Source: Fructilactobacillus myrtifloralis
GTDB taxonomy: Bacteria > Bacillota > Bacilli > Lactobacillales > Lactobacillaceae
Length of the DNA: 64,000 bases
Assembly (NCBI RefSeq): GCF_024029335.1
Contig: NZ_CP097116.1
Coordinates: 992,001 to 1,056,000, forward strand
Reading direction: 5' to 3'
The position numbers were made by a program, and so were the translations under genes. Every line of letters begins with the position of its first letter. Position 1 is the first letter of the stretch. Positions 42,998 through 52,150 of this stretch are shown piece after piece. The notes beneath the pieces were generated by a model. It ran no database searches, was not told the origin of the DNA, and worked only from the letters and a program-made list of their open reading frames with translations.

Positions 42998-43837
42998 TTA
43001 TTTATAAATAATGGCAAATCCGCCAGGGCCTACGTGCGTCATAATTACTGGGCAGGTGAGGCGTACCAACACGTGAATGTCCGGTCGGGCTTCCTTAATC
43101 CGGTTTGCAACTACGTCAACGTCTTCCGTAGAGTCCACGTAAGAGAGGCCGACTTCCTTCACCTTCGGATCCTTAATTAGGGTTTCGGTAATTTCATCTC
43201 GAACCTTGTGCATTTTCTTGGCGCCCCGACACTTAGCCACAATTGCTAACTGGTCATCCTTCAGTTCTAAGACCGGTTTGAGTTGAATGAGGGAAGAAAT
43301 AAAACCAACGGCTCGACTAGCGCGTCCCCCCTTGACCAAGTAGTCAAAGCTATTTACGAACACGTGGAGGCTGATCTCTGGAATCATGGCCACCACCGCT
43401 TTTTCAATTTCATCCGGAGTGCTACCTTTCTGGGCTAATTTAGCGGCTTCTAAGACTTCAAACGCCATTCCCCGATCGGTGGACTGACTATCGATAACTC
43501 GGATATCGCCTTCCACTTGCTGGGCTGCAGACCGGGCCGTTTCCACCGTCCCACTGATTACGTGAGTGAGGTGAATCGAAATAATGCTACCGTGGGGATC
43601 ATCGTTAAGGATTTGTTCGTAAGTTTCTACGAACTGACCTAACGCAGGTTGACTGGTTTTGGGAAATTCCGTTTCGTCATCCTTTAGCATGTCAGAAAAC
43701 TGTTGCCGGGTGATGTCAACGTTATCACGGTACGTCTTTCCTTCAAAACTGACCTGTAAAGGAATGACGTGCAAATCATTTTCAGTGATCTCTTCTGGAG
43801 TTAGTTGGGCAGTTGAATCTGTAACGATATGAATCAT
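42998..43837 (-). CDS. DegV family fatty-acid-binding protein
   Basis: A 279-residue DegV/FakB-type protein. VTDSTAQLTPEE, the DGxxYxD-like region (FEGKTYRDNVDI), KTSQPALGQF, the conserved ISGTxxxA loop (THVISGTVETARSAA) and DYLVKGGRAS are family features, and the terminal THVGPGGFAIIY closes the ligand pocket. FakB proteins present fatty acids to FakA kinase for phospholipid synthesis; no fakA is adjacent, so the role is by family. AAAGGAAG precedes the ATG. Confidence 0.9.
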   Translation of the reverse strand: MIHIVTDSTAQLTPEEITENDLHVIPLQVSFEGKTYRDNVDITRQQFSDMLKDDETEFPKTSQPALGQFVETYEQILNDDPHGSIISIHLTHVISGTVETARSAAQQVEGDIRVIDSQSTDRGMAFEVLEAAKLAQKGSTPDEIEKAVVAMIPEISLHVFVNSFDYLVKGGRASRAVGFISSLIQLKPVLELKDDQLAIVAKCRGAKKMHKVRDEITETLIKDPKVKEVGLSYVDSTEDVDVVANRIKEARPDIHVLVRLTCPVIMTHVGPGGFAIIYK

Positions 43838-43999
43838 AATGTGAACTTCCTTTCGGATGGTTAATTTTGATTAAGGTTCGGATGAGTTGCTAACTAAGTA
43901 CTCATATTTTACCACGCTTTAAAGCTCGGGCCGTTCCTTTTTAAACCAGCTGATTTATGCGAAAATAGAAATAATGATCAATGATAGGAGGAACTGCGT

Positions 44000-45181
44000 A
44001 TGAGCCGAGCACCTCGTTCCGAAATTCGGTTAACTTCGGTTTTAATTTATTCGCTACTACTTAATTCGGGAGCGGCCTTGATGTGGCCGTTAACGACCGT
44101 TTATATGCACGATACCTTGCACGAGTCACTCACGGTCGCGGGAACGGTGTTATTCATCATGTCGTGTTTCATGGTGTTAGGTAATTACCTGGGCGGACGG
44201 TTGTTTGACCGCTGGTCGCCTTACCAGACCGCCATCATTAGTATTTCGATTGCATTAATCGCTGTTATTTGGTTAATTTTTGCGCATGGCTGGCCCATGT
44301 TCGCCATTCTCCTGTTTGTCTACGGGCTCGGCGAGGGCGCCAGTCTGACCCTGTTAAATGCCTATGCAGCCAAGGTGCAAAGCAGAAGTACCCGCCAGGT
44401 GTTTAACTCCGTTTACATCGGTGTGAACCTGGGCGTGGTAATTGGGACGACGGCGGTTGGCTACCTCATGAAGTATGGAGTGGCCGTCGTCTTTACGGTC
44501 GCCGCGTTCTTTTACGTCATTCTGTTACTCATGACGATTCTTGAGTTTAACGTTAAATTTCCCCCGGTGCAAGCCCATTTGCATGCGGCAGGTGACCAGG
44601 GGGTTGATATGGGACCAACTCCCCGCCCACGTCCGCGCTTAATTTGGTTAATTTGTGGAATGGTCTTTTTTATCTATTTAAGTTACACATTGTGGGAAAG
44701 TGTCATGCCAGTTCACATGGGGGACCTGCACATTTCCTTTGAAAAATATAGTTTAATTTGGCCCATCAACGGGTTGTTAATTGTAATTGGGCAACCAATC
44801 GTGAATCGGATTGGGCTACATTTCCGCATGGTCCCCCAAATTGCGTTTGGGGTAACGGTGTTTGCGGCGACCTTCTTTATGTTAATCTGGGCGCGTGACT
44901 ACCACTGGTTTGTCATTATCATGGTCATCTTAACCCTTGGAGAGATGAACGGACTCCCCGCCATTCCGGCCTGGATTGATAGTTTGGCGGATGCACGAGC
45001 AAAGGGGAGGTATCAAGGCATGTTTAACATTTTCATGTCCCTGGGTCGGGCAGTAGGGCCCTTGTTTGGCGGGCTGATGGTAGAATGGTTTAACTATCCG
45101 ATTCTATTTGCGGTCGCCGGGAGCTCGATTTTACTGGCCTTAGGCGCTGTCTTAGTTGCCAATCGGCAGGCGACAACGTAA
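44000..45181 (+). CDS. MFS efflux transporter
   Basis: A 393-residue major facilitator with 12 predicted helices. Motif A is LGGRLFDRWSPYQ, and the two halves are split by a loop near residue 195-215 (HLHAAGDQGVDMGPTPRP). The layout resembles the multidrug/YttB-like branch. AGGAGG lies upstream. Only 14 bp separate it from a UvrA2-type gene, so the two form an operon. That pairing suggests removal of a DNA-damaging or otherwise toxic compound (inference). Substrate unknown. Confidence 0.85.
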   Translation: MSRAPRSEIRLTSVLIYSLLLNSGAALMWPLTTVYMHDTLHESLTVAGTVLFIMSCFMVLGNYLGGRLFDRWSPYQTAIISISIALIAVIWLIFAHGWPMFAILLFVYGLGEGASLTLLNAYAAKVQSRSTRQVFNSVYIGVNLGVVIGTTAVGYLMKYGVAVVFTVAAFFYVILLLMTILEFNVKFPPVQAHLHAAGDQGVDMGPTPRPRPRLIWLICGMVFFIYLSYTLWESVMPVHMGDLHISFEKYSLIWPINGLLIVIGQPIVNRIGLHFRMVPQIAFGVTVFAATFFMLIWARDYHWFVIIMVILTLGEMNGLPAIPAWIDSLADARAKGRYQGMFNIFMSLGRAVGPLFGGLMVEWFNYPILFAVAGSSILLALGAVLVANRQATT

Positions 45182-45195
45182 TTACGGAGGAATAG

Positions 45196-47469
45196 ATGCA
45201 AAAACAAACAGAGACTACAGAAATCATTGTGCGCGATGCGCACCAAAATAATTTACAGCACGTCAACGTCCAGCTTCCGAAACACGAAATCACCGTCTTT
45301 TTAGGGGAATCTGGATCGGGGAAGTCATCGTTGGTCTTTGATACGGTGGCCGCCCAATCTCGTCGGGAGCTAAACGAAACCTTTCCGAGTTTTACCCAAC
45401 AGTACCTCCCCAAGTACGGGCAACCGGAGGTCGGAGCGATTGAAAACCTTCCGGTCGCGATTGCCATTGAACAGAAGCAACTGACGGGGAACGCCCGCTC
45501 CACGTTGGCAACCTACACGGGCATTTATTCGTTATTACGCCTCCTGTACTCCCGGATTGGGGATCACTTTGTGGGTTATTCGGAGGTTTTTTCGTTTAAC
45601 CTGCCCCAGGGAATGTGTCCCAAGTGTCAGGGATTGGGCTACGTCGATGATGTCGACGAAAGCAAGTTGATTGACCCAGAAAAGTCCCTGAACGAGGGAG
45701 CCATTACCTTCGTGAGCTTTCGGCCTGGGAGTTGGCGGTGGCGGCGCTATGGTGATTCGGGCCTTTTTGATAATGATAAACCGATTAAAGATTACACGCC
45801 CGCTGAGTACCAGCTATTAATGCACGCCCCTAAACAACCGTTTCCACATTCGCCAGCCGCCTTTAAAAGTACTGATTACGAAGGCGTGGTGCCTCGGATT
45901 GTGCGCTCCATTCTGCACAGCTCTGAGGGAAAGCACCACCAAGCGGCCATTGATGAAGTGGTCACGCGCCGGACGTGTCCCGTCTGTCAGGGAGCCCGGT
46001 TGAACCACCAGGCGCTCAGCGTCACGATTAACGGGGTTAACATTGCGGCAGCCACGCAGATGAATCTGGTTCAGTTTTTGGATTTTCTTAAGGGGATTCA
46101 CGCCAAACTGGGGGACGAAATCATTCGGAGCTTAACCACTAAGTTACAGCCCCTAGTGGAAATTGGGCTGGGCTATTTAACGTTAGACCGGACGACCAGC
46201 ACGTTATCGGGTGGGGAAGTGCAACGGATCAAAATCGCTAAACACCTCACGAATTCGTTATCGGACTTGCTATACGTGTTTGATGAACCTAGTGTTGGTC
46301 TCCATCCCCACGACATTCAGTTGATTAAAAAAGCGTTATTGAAATTGAAATCCAAGGGGAACACCATCTTTGTCGTGGACCATAATCCCGCCCTCTTTGC
46401 GATTGCCGACCATGTGGTCGAAGTTGGTCCGGAAGCCGGAGCGGCCGGCGGGAAAATCACTTTTACCGGAACGTATCCAGAGCTGCGGGATTCTAAAACG
46501 CTTACGGGAGAGTGGTTACGAAAACCGCATCAGTTGGCAACGACCCAGACTCCTCATGAATTTGTGAACTTGGAACACGTCTCGTTGCATAATCTACAGG
46601 ACGTTAGTGTTAAGGTCCCGCTCGGCATCATGACGGTGTTTTCGGGGGTAGCTGGTTCTGGGAAGAGTTCTTTGGCTACGGCCTTAAAACAGAAACTGAA
46701 CGGGCAGTACGTCGATCTAACCCAGCAAGTCGCAGGGATTAGCATTCGTTCGACGCCGGTAACGTATTTAAACCTCTTGAATCCAATTCGGCGGCTCTTT
46801 GGAAAAACCAATCACGTTTCCACCCAGCTCTTTAGCTATAACGGAAAGGGGGCGTGTCCGCGGTGTAAAGGCAAAGGGATCACGATTACCGACATGGCGT
46901 TCATGGATCCGGTTAAGCAGGTCTGTGAGGTGTGTGGTGGAAAACGGTATAGCCAAACAGCCTTACAGTACCAGTACCACGGAAAGGACATTGCGGCCGT
47001 GCTCGCCTTATCCGTCGACGAGGCGGTAACTTTCTTTGCTGAAGAGCCGGAGTTAGCACAACCGTTACAACGGCTGCAAAAGGTCGGACTCGGCTACCTG
47101 GGCTTAGACCAAGCCTTAACCACGGTTTCTGGTGGAGAGTTACAACGGCTTCGGTTAGCCCAAACGCTCGGCGAAAACGGCCAAATTTACTTTTTAGACG
47201 AACCAACCGCGGGTCTGCATCTAAAGGATACCGCGCAACTGATTCAGCTCTTTCAACAGTTAGTTCAAGCTGGGAACAGTTTGATCCTCGTTGAGCATAA
47301 CCTAGATGTGATTAGTCAGGCTGACTGGCTAATTGACATTGGGCCGGGCGCTGGGAGCTACGGGGGCCAGGTAATGTACAGTGGGACTCCGCAGGGAGCG
47401 TTAACCACACCCACGTCACTGACGGGGCAAGCGTTGGCAACGTATTTGCACCAGCCAGCCGACGACTAA
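45196..47469 (+). CDS. UvrA2-type ABC ATPase (short UvrA paralogue)
   Basis: A 757-residue UvrA paralogue; true UvrA is about 940. Two ATPase modules are present: Walker A GESGSGKSS and VAGSGKSS, signatures LSGGEVQRIKIA and VSGGELQRLRLA. Zinc-binding pairs are CPKCQG, CPVCQG and CPRCKG/CEVCGG. The region between the first Walker A and first zinc site is short, consistent with loss of the UvrB-binding domain as in UvrA2. Such proteins are linked to resistance against DNA-intercalating compounds. It follows an MFS gene, which supports a self-protection role. It is not the housekeeping excision repair subunit. Confidence 0.88.
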   Translation: MQKQTETTEIIVRDAHQNNLQHVNVQLPKHEITVFLGESGSGKSSLVFDTVAAQSRRELNETFPSFTQQYLPKYGQPEVGAIENLPVAIAIEQKQLTGNARSTLATYTGIYSLLRLLYSRIGDHFVGYSEVFSFNLPQGMCPKCQGLGYVDDVDESKLIDPEKSLNEGAITFVSFRPGSWRWRRYGDSGLFDNDKPIKDYTPAEYQLLMHAPKQPFPHSPAAFKSTDYEGVVPRIVRSILHSSEGKHHQAAIDEVVTRRTCPVCQGARLNHQALSVTINGVNIAAATQMNLVQFLDFLKGIHAKLGDEIIRSLTTKLQPLVEIGLGYLTLDRTTSTLSGGEVQRIKIAKHLTNSLSDLLYVFDEPSVGLHPHDIQLIKKALLKLKSKGNTIFVVDHNPALFAIADHVVEVGPEAGAAGGKITFTGTYPELRDSKTLTGEWLRKPHQLATTQTPHEFVNLEHVSLHNLQDVSVKVPLGIMTVFSGVAGSGKSSLATALKQKLNGQYVDLTQQVAGISIRSTPVTYLNLLNPIRRLFGKTNHVSTQLFSYNGKGACPRCKGKGITITDMAFMDPVKQVCEVCGGKRYSQTALQYQYHGKDIAAVLALSVDEAVTFFAEEPELAQPLQRLQKVGLGYLGLDQALTTVSGGELQRLRLAQTLGENGQIYFLDEPTAGLHLKDTAQLIQLFQQLVQAGNSLILVEHNLDVISQADWLIDIGPGAGSYGGQVMYSGTPQGALTTPTSLTGQALATYLHQPADD

Positions 47470-47505
47470 AATTAAGTAGATACCGCAACCAAAGGAGGAA
47501 AATGC

Positions 47506-48918
47506 ATGGAACTCGATCAGCATCGGATGCCCCAAGTCACCAACCCCCGCTTTCGGCAGCACTATCATTTAATGCCACCGCAGGGTTGGATGAACGATCC
47601 CAACGGCTTTACTTACTTTCAAGGTTACTACCACCTGTTTTACCAGTATCATCCTTATGGAGTGGAGTGGGGTCCCATGCACTGGGGGCACGCCCGCAGT
47701 CGCGACTTAGTCCACTGGGAAACGTTACCGCCGGCACTGGCACCAGATAGCGCCGCCGATGAATCCGGTTGTTTTTCGGGAAGTGCGATTGTGAAAGATC
47801 ACCGCTTGTTCCTCATTTACACGGGTCATCACGTTCCAGATGCCAGTCAGCCCGATGACTTTTGGCAAACCCAAAACGTGGCCGTGAGTGAAGATGGCAT
47901 TCATTTTTATAAACTAGCTACGAATCCAGTCATTGCGGAACCGCCGGCGGATAACAGTCAACATTTTCGCGATCCGAAGGTATTGGAGCACGACGGAGAG
48001 TACGAGCTCATGTTAGGGAGTCAAGCGGCGCAGACTGGCACCGGCCGGGTGTTAAGGTACCGGTCGCAGAACCTCGTGGATTGGCAATTTCAGGGGGTCG
48101 TCACGGCGGCTGAGTCACCTGACGATGGTTATATGTGGGAATGTCCCGACCTGTTCCGCGTGAACGGGCAGGACGTCTTACTGATGTCACCCCAAGGGAT
48201 TCCGGCGGGGGAACAAACTAATTTAAACCTCTACCAAACAAGCTACTACCTAGGACAATTCGACTTTGCCACTGGCAAGTATACTCATGATCAACTACGA
48301 GAATTGGACCACGGCCATGATTTTTACGCTGCCCAAACCATGTTGGCCCCCGATGGTCGACGAATCGTGATTGGGTGGCTGGATATGTGGGAAGCACCAT
48401 TTCCAGAACAAGCTGACGGGTGGGCCGGGACGATGACGCTCCCGCGGGAACTAACGCTCCAACACGACCAGTTAATGATGTTTCCGGTGACCGAGGTGCA
48501 ACAACTGCGCACAAAGCAGGTGCTTGCTGACCACTGGCAGGGTACGGAACGGTTGTTAGCGGTTCCAGACGCCCGTCACTTAGAACTGCACCTGCAAACA
48601 GAACTAACGGGCTGGCAGGGACGCCAGGTGACCCTGCGCTTGCACGCGGAACAACAGGATTTACAGCTGATCTACTATTCCCGCACGCAGCAATTAGTAT
48701 TACAACGAGCCGGAGCGGATGCACAGCGCTTTGCGCAGCTCCGGCCCACAGAGCCGCTCGACGTGCACGTCTGGACCGATACCAGTTCGGTTGAGATCTT
48801 TGTAAACCACGGAGAAGCAGTGTTTAGCGAACGGTTTTATCCAGAGGTGAACCCGCAGGTGACCCTCACGGCTGATGCACCAGTGAACGTCGACCTAACC
48901 GCTTATCAGTTAGAATAA
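47506..48918 (+). CDS. scrB: Sucrose-6-phosphate hydrolase (GH32)
   Basis: A 470-residue GH32 beta-fructosidase. The nucleophile is in GWMNDPNGF, the transition-state stabiliser in FRDPKV, and the acid/base Glu in WECPDLF. There is no signal peptide, so it acts inside the cell, usually on sucrose-6-phosphate delivered by a PTS, though free sucrose is possible. A C-terminal beta-sandwich covers about residues 340-470. AAAGGAGG precedes the ATG. No scrA or scrR is next to it; it lies 36 bp after the UvrA2 gene. Confidence 0.93.
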   Translation: MELDQHRMPQVTNPRFRQHYHLMPPQGWMNDPNGFTYFQGYYHLFYQYHPYGVEWGPMHWGHARSRDLVHWETLPPALAPDSAADESGCFSGSAIVKDHRLFLIYTGHHVPDASQPDDFWQTQNVAVSEDGIHFYKLATNPVIAEPPADNSQHFRDPKVLEHDGEYELMLGSQAAQTGTGRVLRYRSQNLVDWQFQGVVTAAESPDDGYMWECPDLFRVNGQDVLLMSPQGIPAGEQTNLNLYQTSYYLGQFDFATGKYTHDQLRELDHGHDFYAAQTMLAPDGRRIVIGWLDMWEAPFPEQADGWAGTMTLPRELTLQHDQLMMFPVTEVQQLRTKQVLADHWQGTERLLAVPDARHLELHLQTELTGWQGRQVTLRLHAEQQDLQLIYYSRTQQLVLQRAGADAQRFAQLRPTEPLDVHVWTDTSSVEIFVNHGEAVFSERFYPEVNPQVTLTADAPVNVDLTAYQLE

Positions 48919-48952
48919 AAAAAGACCCTGAGGCATTCCTCAGGGTCTTTAA
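48915..48952. terminator. Bidirectional terminator
   Basis: AAAGACCCTGAGG pairs with CCTCAGGGTCTTT between convergent scrB and the 87-residue unknown gene. Confidence 0.9.
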
Positions 48953-48957
48953 CTTAC

Positions 48958-49221
48958 CTAGTCATCTAGGTGGTGAGCCACCGTTGTCGCCGCAACAGCA
49001 GTATGCCGGTTCCGTTTGTCCGTTTTAAAGTAGACAAAGTCACCAATAGCGTACCGCCCGGCGCGATCAGGACCCGTAACCGTGGCACGGTTCAGCTGTT
49101 CGTCGATCGCAATTACATTATTACCAATTACTTTAGCAATAATCTGACCGCCATCGGCTGGAATGCCAACCGTAACCATGCCAACGCTGACACTGCGGTA
49201 GGTGGGTTCGTGATTTCGCAT
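48958..49221 (-). CDS. Small basic-strand protein, unknown
   Basis: An 87-residue soluble protein. ATG 49221 (MRNHEPTYRSVSVG) is chosen because AAAGGAGC lies 9 bp upstream; ATG 49266 has none. The sequence alternates short strands (SVSVGMVTVGIPADGG, QIIAKVIGNNVIAID, GDFVYFKTDKRNR), suggesting a small beta-barrel, perhaps SH3-like or KOW-like. It is a single gene between terminators. I cannot name a family. The C-terminal HTAVAATTVAHHLDD may be helical. Confidence 0.65.
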   Translation of the reverse strand: MRNHEPTYRSVSVGMVTVGIPADGGQIIAKVIGNNVIAIDEQLNRATVTGPDRAGRYAIGDFVYFKTDKRNRHTAVAATTVAHHLDD

Positions 49222-49294
49222 CGGATCAAGCTCCTTTCTGCAGTTTTCAAAGAACGACTGGGCCACGCTTTCGTGGCACCTTCATTATAGCATG

Positions 49295-49333
49295 AAAAAA
49301 CCCGGCGTACGTTGAACGTGACGTCGGGTTCTT
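49295..49333 (-). terminator. Terminator of GT8 gene
   Basis: AACCCGGCGTACG pairs imperfectly with CGTGACGTCGGGTT and is followed on the minus strand by T6. Confidence 0.7.
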
Positions 49334-49335
49334 AG

Positions 49336-50175
49336 TTAGATAAACTGGGTATTAACGATTTGTTGGTAATTAAGCCAGAGAGCTGTATAGGGCGTACTAC
49401 TCCCGGACTGCCAGGGTTTGGGTTTCCCGCAAAAATGGATGATGGCGGTCTTGGCCATGACCCAAGCTAGGTTTTCGGTACCCCCACTGCGGGTTAGATA
49501 GAGCAATGATTTGCGCGCGTCAAAGTTCCAGAGATCCTCTGAAATCTCCTTGGTATCATTACTATAGAGGTAGTTTAGGATGTCTTGATCCGGCAAAATG
49601 AGGTAATCGTGGTACTTCTCAATCGTATTAACAAGATCATCAACCTTAACTTTGTGGCGCATCTGATCTAAGTCCATCAGCATGACGCCTGAATTATAGT
49701 AGCCCCCGTCCGTTCCGAGGCGGAGGTTGTTGACGGAGCGCATGATGTCTGTGAGCCCCTTATGGACAGCGGCAGCAAACATTTTGCCCGCTAAATCAGT
49801 GTTCCAGAGGGGGCGCAGGTCGTTTGTGACCAGTAGGTCGGGATCTAGGTAGAGCACCCGATGCAGCGTCGGGGGTAACACGTTGGCGCACAGGAGCCGG
49901 AAGTACATTTCTTGTGGATAATGATAGGCACTCAAAAAGGACGCAGGGAGTTCGAGGTGTTCGTCCATCTGGATGATGTGAAGCTCCAACTCAAGCTGCT
50001 TAGCATAATTGTGAAGTTGTTCGTTCGTGGTAGCATCGGGGTCTGACTGTAGAAACCAGACTCGAAAGGGCACTCCCGGATTATTTAAGCGCAGCGAGTA
50101 TAACATTACCCGCAGGGGTGGAATGTAGCTTTGGTTACAAGTAACCAAAATATCAAGTGGATTAGTGGTAGACAT
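49336..50175 (-). CDS. Family 8 glycosyltransferase
   Basis: A 279-residue GT8 enzyme that transfers a sugar from a UDP- or other nucleotide-sugar to a cell-surface glycan or lipid. DILVTCNQSYIPPLRVMLYSL is the N-terminal nucleotide-sugar segment, YLDPDLLV is the metal-binding DxD, and YNSGVMLMDL and HFCGKPKPW are late family motifs. No transmembrane segment is visible. ATG 50175 (MSTTNPLDILV) has AAAGGGAG upstream. It is divergent from the PAP2 gene. Confidence 0.88.
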   Translation of the reverse strand: MSTTNPLDILVTCNQSYIPPLRVMLYSLRLNNPGVPFRVWFLQSDPDATTNEQLHNYAKQLELELHIIQMDEHLELPASFLSAYHYPQEMYFRLLCANVLPPTLHRVLYLDPDLLVTNDLRPLWNTDLAGKMFAAAVHKGLTDIMRSVNNLRLGTDGGYYNSGVMLMDLDQMRHKVKVDDLVNTIEKYHDYLILPDQDILNYLYSNDTKEISEDLWNFDARKSLLYLTRSGGTENLAWVMAKTAIIHFCGKPKPWQSGSSTPYTALWLNYQQIVNTQFI

Positions 50176-50323
50176 GGATCGACTCCCTTTCGTTCGGTTG
50201 TTGCTCGTAAAATAGTTCCTCATTATTTATTTTTACCAAATGTTGATGAGAAGCACAACTGCAAGTTTCAGAAGGGCAGATTGAAAAAATGAACGTATGG
50301 CAAAAACAGACGGGAGGATGAAA

Positions 50324-51238
50324 ATGACGAAACGGCAGCAACACTGGCTGTTATTGGGAGCCAGCCTTATCATGGTGGTCCTCATGCTCAGTTCATTATG
50401 GTTGGATTTACCCCTGAGTCAGGCAGTGGTGAACTATCAGAGCTACTGGGGGACGGTGGGACAGACCATTGGCTCAGCGCCCCTGTATCTCGTGTTAGCA
50501 ATCAGCGGTGAAATTATGCTGGCAGTGGGTTTGCACGAGTCCCGACGCTGGCTGGGACTCCTCGAGCTGGTGGGGGGCTTGGGACTGGTCAGCTGGCAGG
50601 TAAAGGAACTGGTCAACGAAACCAGTTCGTACGGACTACGGGCGCTTGCTAACGTCCGGTCTGGTTTACCAGTGGGAGCCCCTAGTCAGGCCCTGAACGA
50701 TGGGGGTCGGGGGACCACTAGTTGGGAACTTAACCTCAGCTGGGTATTGATCGTACTCCTGATAACGTTATTGACCCAGTGGTGGTTAGCCCATCAGTCC
50801 CAAGCGCGCCTGCACCAGTTATTTTGGATTGCCATCTTTGCCAGCTTAACCGTGCTACTAGCGTTAGCCGTCAACGTGGGTTTGAAAACAATCTGGGGGC
50901 GGTATCGGCCGTACGAAGTGTTCGGCCACCTGCAGCAGTTTACCCGTTGGGATCACATTAACGGTCCCAACGGGCATCGATCATTTCCCTCTGGACATAC
51001 CATGGCGGCTACGCTGGCCGTGGTCTTTTCCTGGTTTGTGACCGGAAAGGGACACCGGTGGGTTTGGGGTCTGGGTGTGCTTTATAGCGTTGGGATTGGC
51101 ATTAGTCGGATTGCCATTGGGGCTCACTTTCTCTCAGACGTTACGGCGTCGTTCTTTTTAACCGCGGTAATCATCGATGGGATGTGGAACTGCTTGGAGT
51201 GGCAATTGAATCGGATTCAGCCGCCCAGTGGGAGGTAG
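50324..51238 (+). CDS. PAP2-family membrane phosphatase
   Basis: A 304-residue membrane protein with about six transmembrane helices. The PAP2 phosphatase motifs are in the C-terminal part: KTIWGRYRP, SFPSGHTMAA and SRIAIGAHFLSDV. It should remove phosphate from lipid phosphates such as undecaprenyl pyrophosphate or phosphatidic acid. Length exceeds the typical 200-230 residues because of a longer N-terminal membrane domain. ATG 50324 is chosen with GGGAGG 6 bp upstream. It is followed 25 bp later by the MTHFR-like gene. Confidence 0.88.
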   Translation: MTKRQQHWLLLGASLIMVVLMLSSLWLDLPLSQAVVNYQSYWGTVGQTIGSAPLYLVLAISGEIMLAVGLHESRRWLGLLELVGGLGLVSWQVKELVNETSSYGLRALANVRSGLPVGAPSQALNDGGRGTTSWELNLSWVLIVLLITLLTQWWLAHQSQARLHQLFWIAIFASLTVLLALAVNVGLKTIWGRYRPYEVFGHLQQFTRWDHINGPNGHRSFPSGHTMAATLAVVFSWFVTGKGHRWVWGLGVLYSVGIGISRIAIGAHFLSDVTASFFLTAVIIDGMWNCLEWQLNRIQPPSGR

Positions 51239-51263
51239 CGCAATCCTTAAAGGAGGGACTAAA

Positions 51264-52079
51264 ATGTCAGTTCCAGTTGGCATTGAAATTTCAGCACAAG
51301 CAACGCCAGCGGCGAACCAAGCTTGGCTAGCTCGGAGCGGGCTCGGAACAACACTCCGGCCGGCATTTGTGACCATTACCGATCGAACTGGTGGTCAGGT
51401 TCTGGCACCGGGGTGGCTTGACATGGTCGAGCGGCTTACGGCTGTTCGAATTCCGGTGCTGCCCCATCTAACGGGGTTGTACCAAACTCCTGGGGGTCTG
51501 AAGCAACGCGTCCAAGCCCTGACGGCGTTAGGGGTGCGGCGTTACTTAGTGTTACGAGGGGATCGAAAGGTGAACCACCGGCCCACCGGTTATTATCCCC
51601 ACGCGACGGACTTACTCCGCGCGCTACACCGCGATCCTCGATTCACATTAGGGGCGGCCGCGGACCCGCTGCGTCATCCGGAATCGGCAACGTGGGGCAC
51701 AGAACTATTTTACCTGCGGGCGAAGGTCCAGGCGGGGGCGCAGTTTTTGGTTACCCAGTTTTGCTTTGATGACGACGCTCTCGTGACGTGGTTGGCTCGG
51801 TTACAAGCCGCCCAGCTTCAGGTCCCAGTAATTGTGGGGGTTTTACCCCTGACCAGTCGGGATCGCTTACGCCAGGCAGAGCGGTTAGCAGGTCACACCT
51901 TACCACCGGCACTGGTGCGCCAATTTGCCGCTTGTCCTGATGAGTCAGCCGTTCGGGCCTTCGGGATTCGGCTCGCCCGGGCGCAAATTAACTTTTTACG
52001 CCAACAGGGAGTCGGGGTGCACCTCTATACATTTAATGACGTGGAACTAATTCATATTCTGAAAGCTTTAATTAATTAG
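51264..52079 (+). CDS. Methylenetetrahydrofolate reductase-family protein
   Basis: A TIM-barrel flavoprotein of about 271 residues. VGIEISAQATPAANQAWL, the LVLRGDRK motif, RHPESATWGTELFYLRAKVQAGAQFLVTQ and LYTFNDVE resemble MetF segments. It should reduce methylene-THF to methyl-THF. Compared with MetF it is somewhat short and diverged, and no methionine synthase lies nearby, so substrate use is uncertain. ATG 51264 has AAAGGAGG. It is co-directional with the PAP2 gene, and a terminator follows. Confidence 0.75.
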   Translation: MSVPVGIEISAQATPAANQAWLARSGLGTTLRPAFVTITDRTGGQVLAPGWLDMVERLTAVRIPVLPHLTGLYQTPGGLKQRVQALTALGVRRYLVLRGDRKVNHRPTGYYPHATDLLRALHRDPRFTLGAAADPLRHPESATWGTELFYLRAKVQAGAQFLVTQFCFDDDALVTWLARLQAAQLQVPVIVGVLPLTSRDRLRQAERLAGHTLPPALVRQFAACPDESAVRAFGIRLARAQINFLRQQGVGVHLYTFNDVELIHILKALIN

Positions 52080-52085
52080 CTAAAC

Positions 52086-52130
52086 AAAAAAGCGCCCCCA
52101 GAGAATCCTTTCTCTGGGGGCGCTTTTTTA
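52086..52130. terminator. Bidirectional terminator
   Basis: AAAAAAGCGCCCCCAGAGAA pairs with TTCTCTGGGGGCGCTTTTTT between convergent metF-like and WxL lectin genes. Confidence 0.9.
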
Positions 52131-52150
52131 GTGGTGGTTCTGCACTAAAT

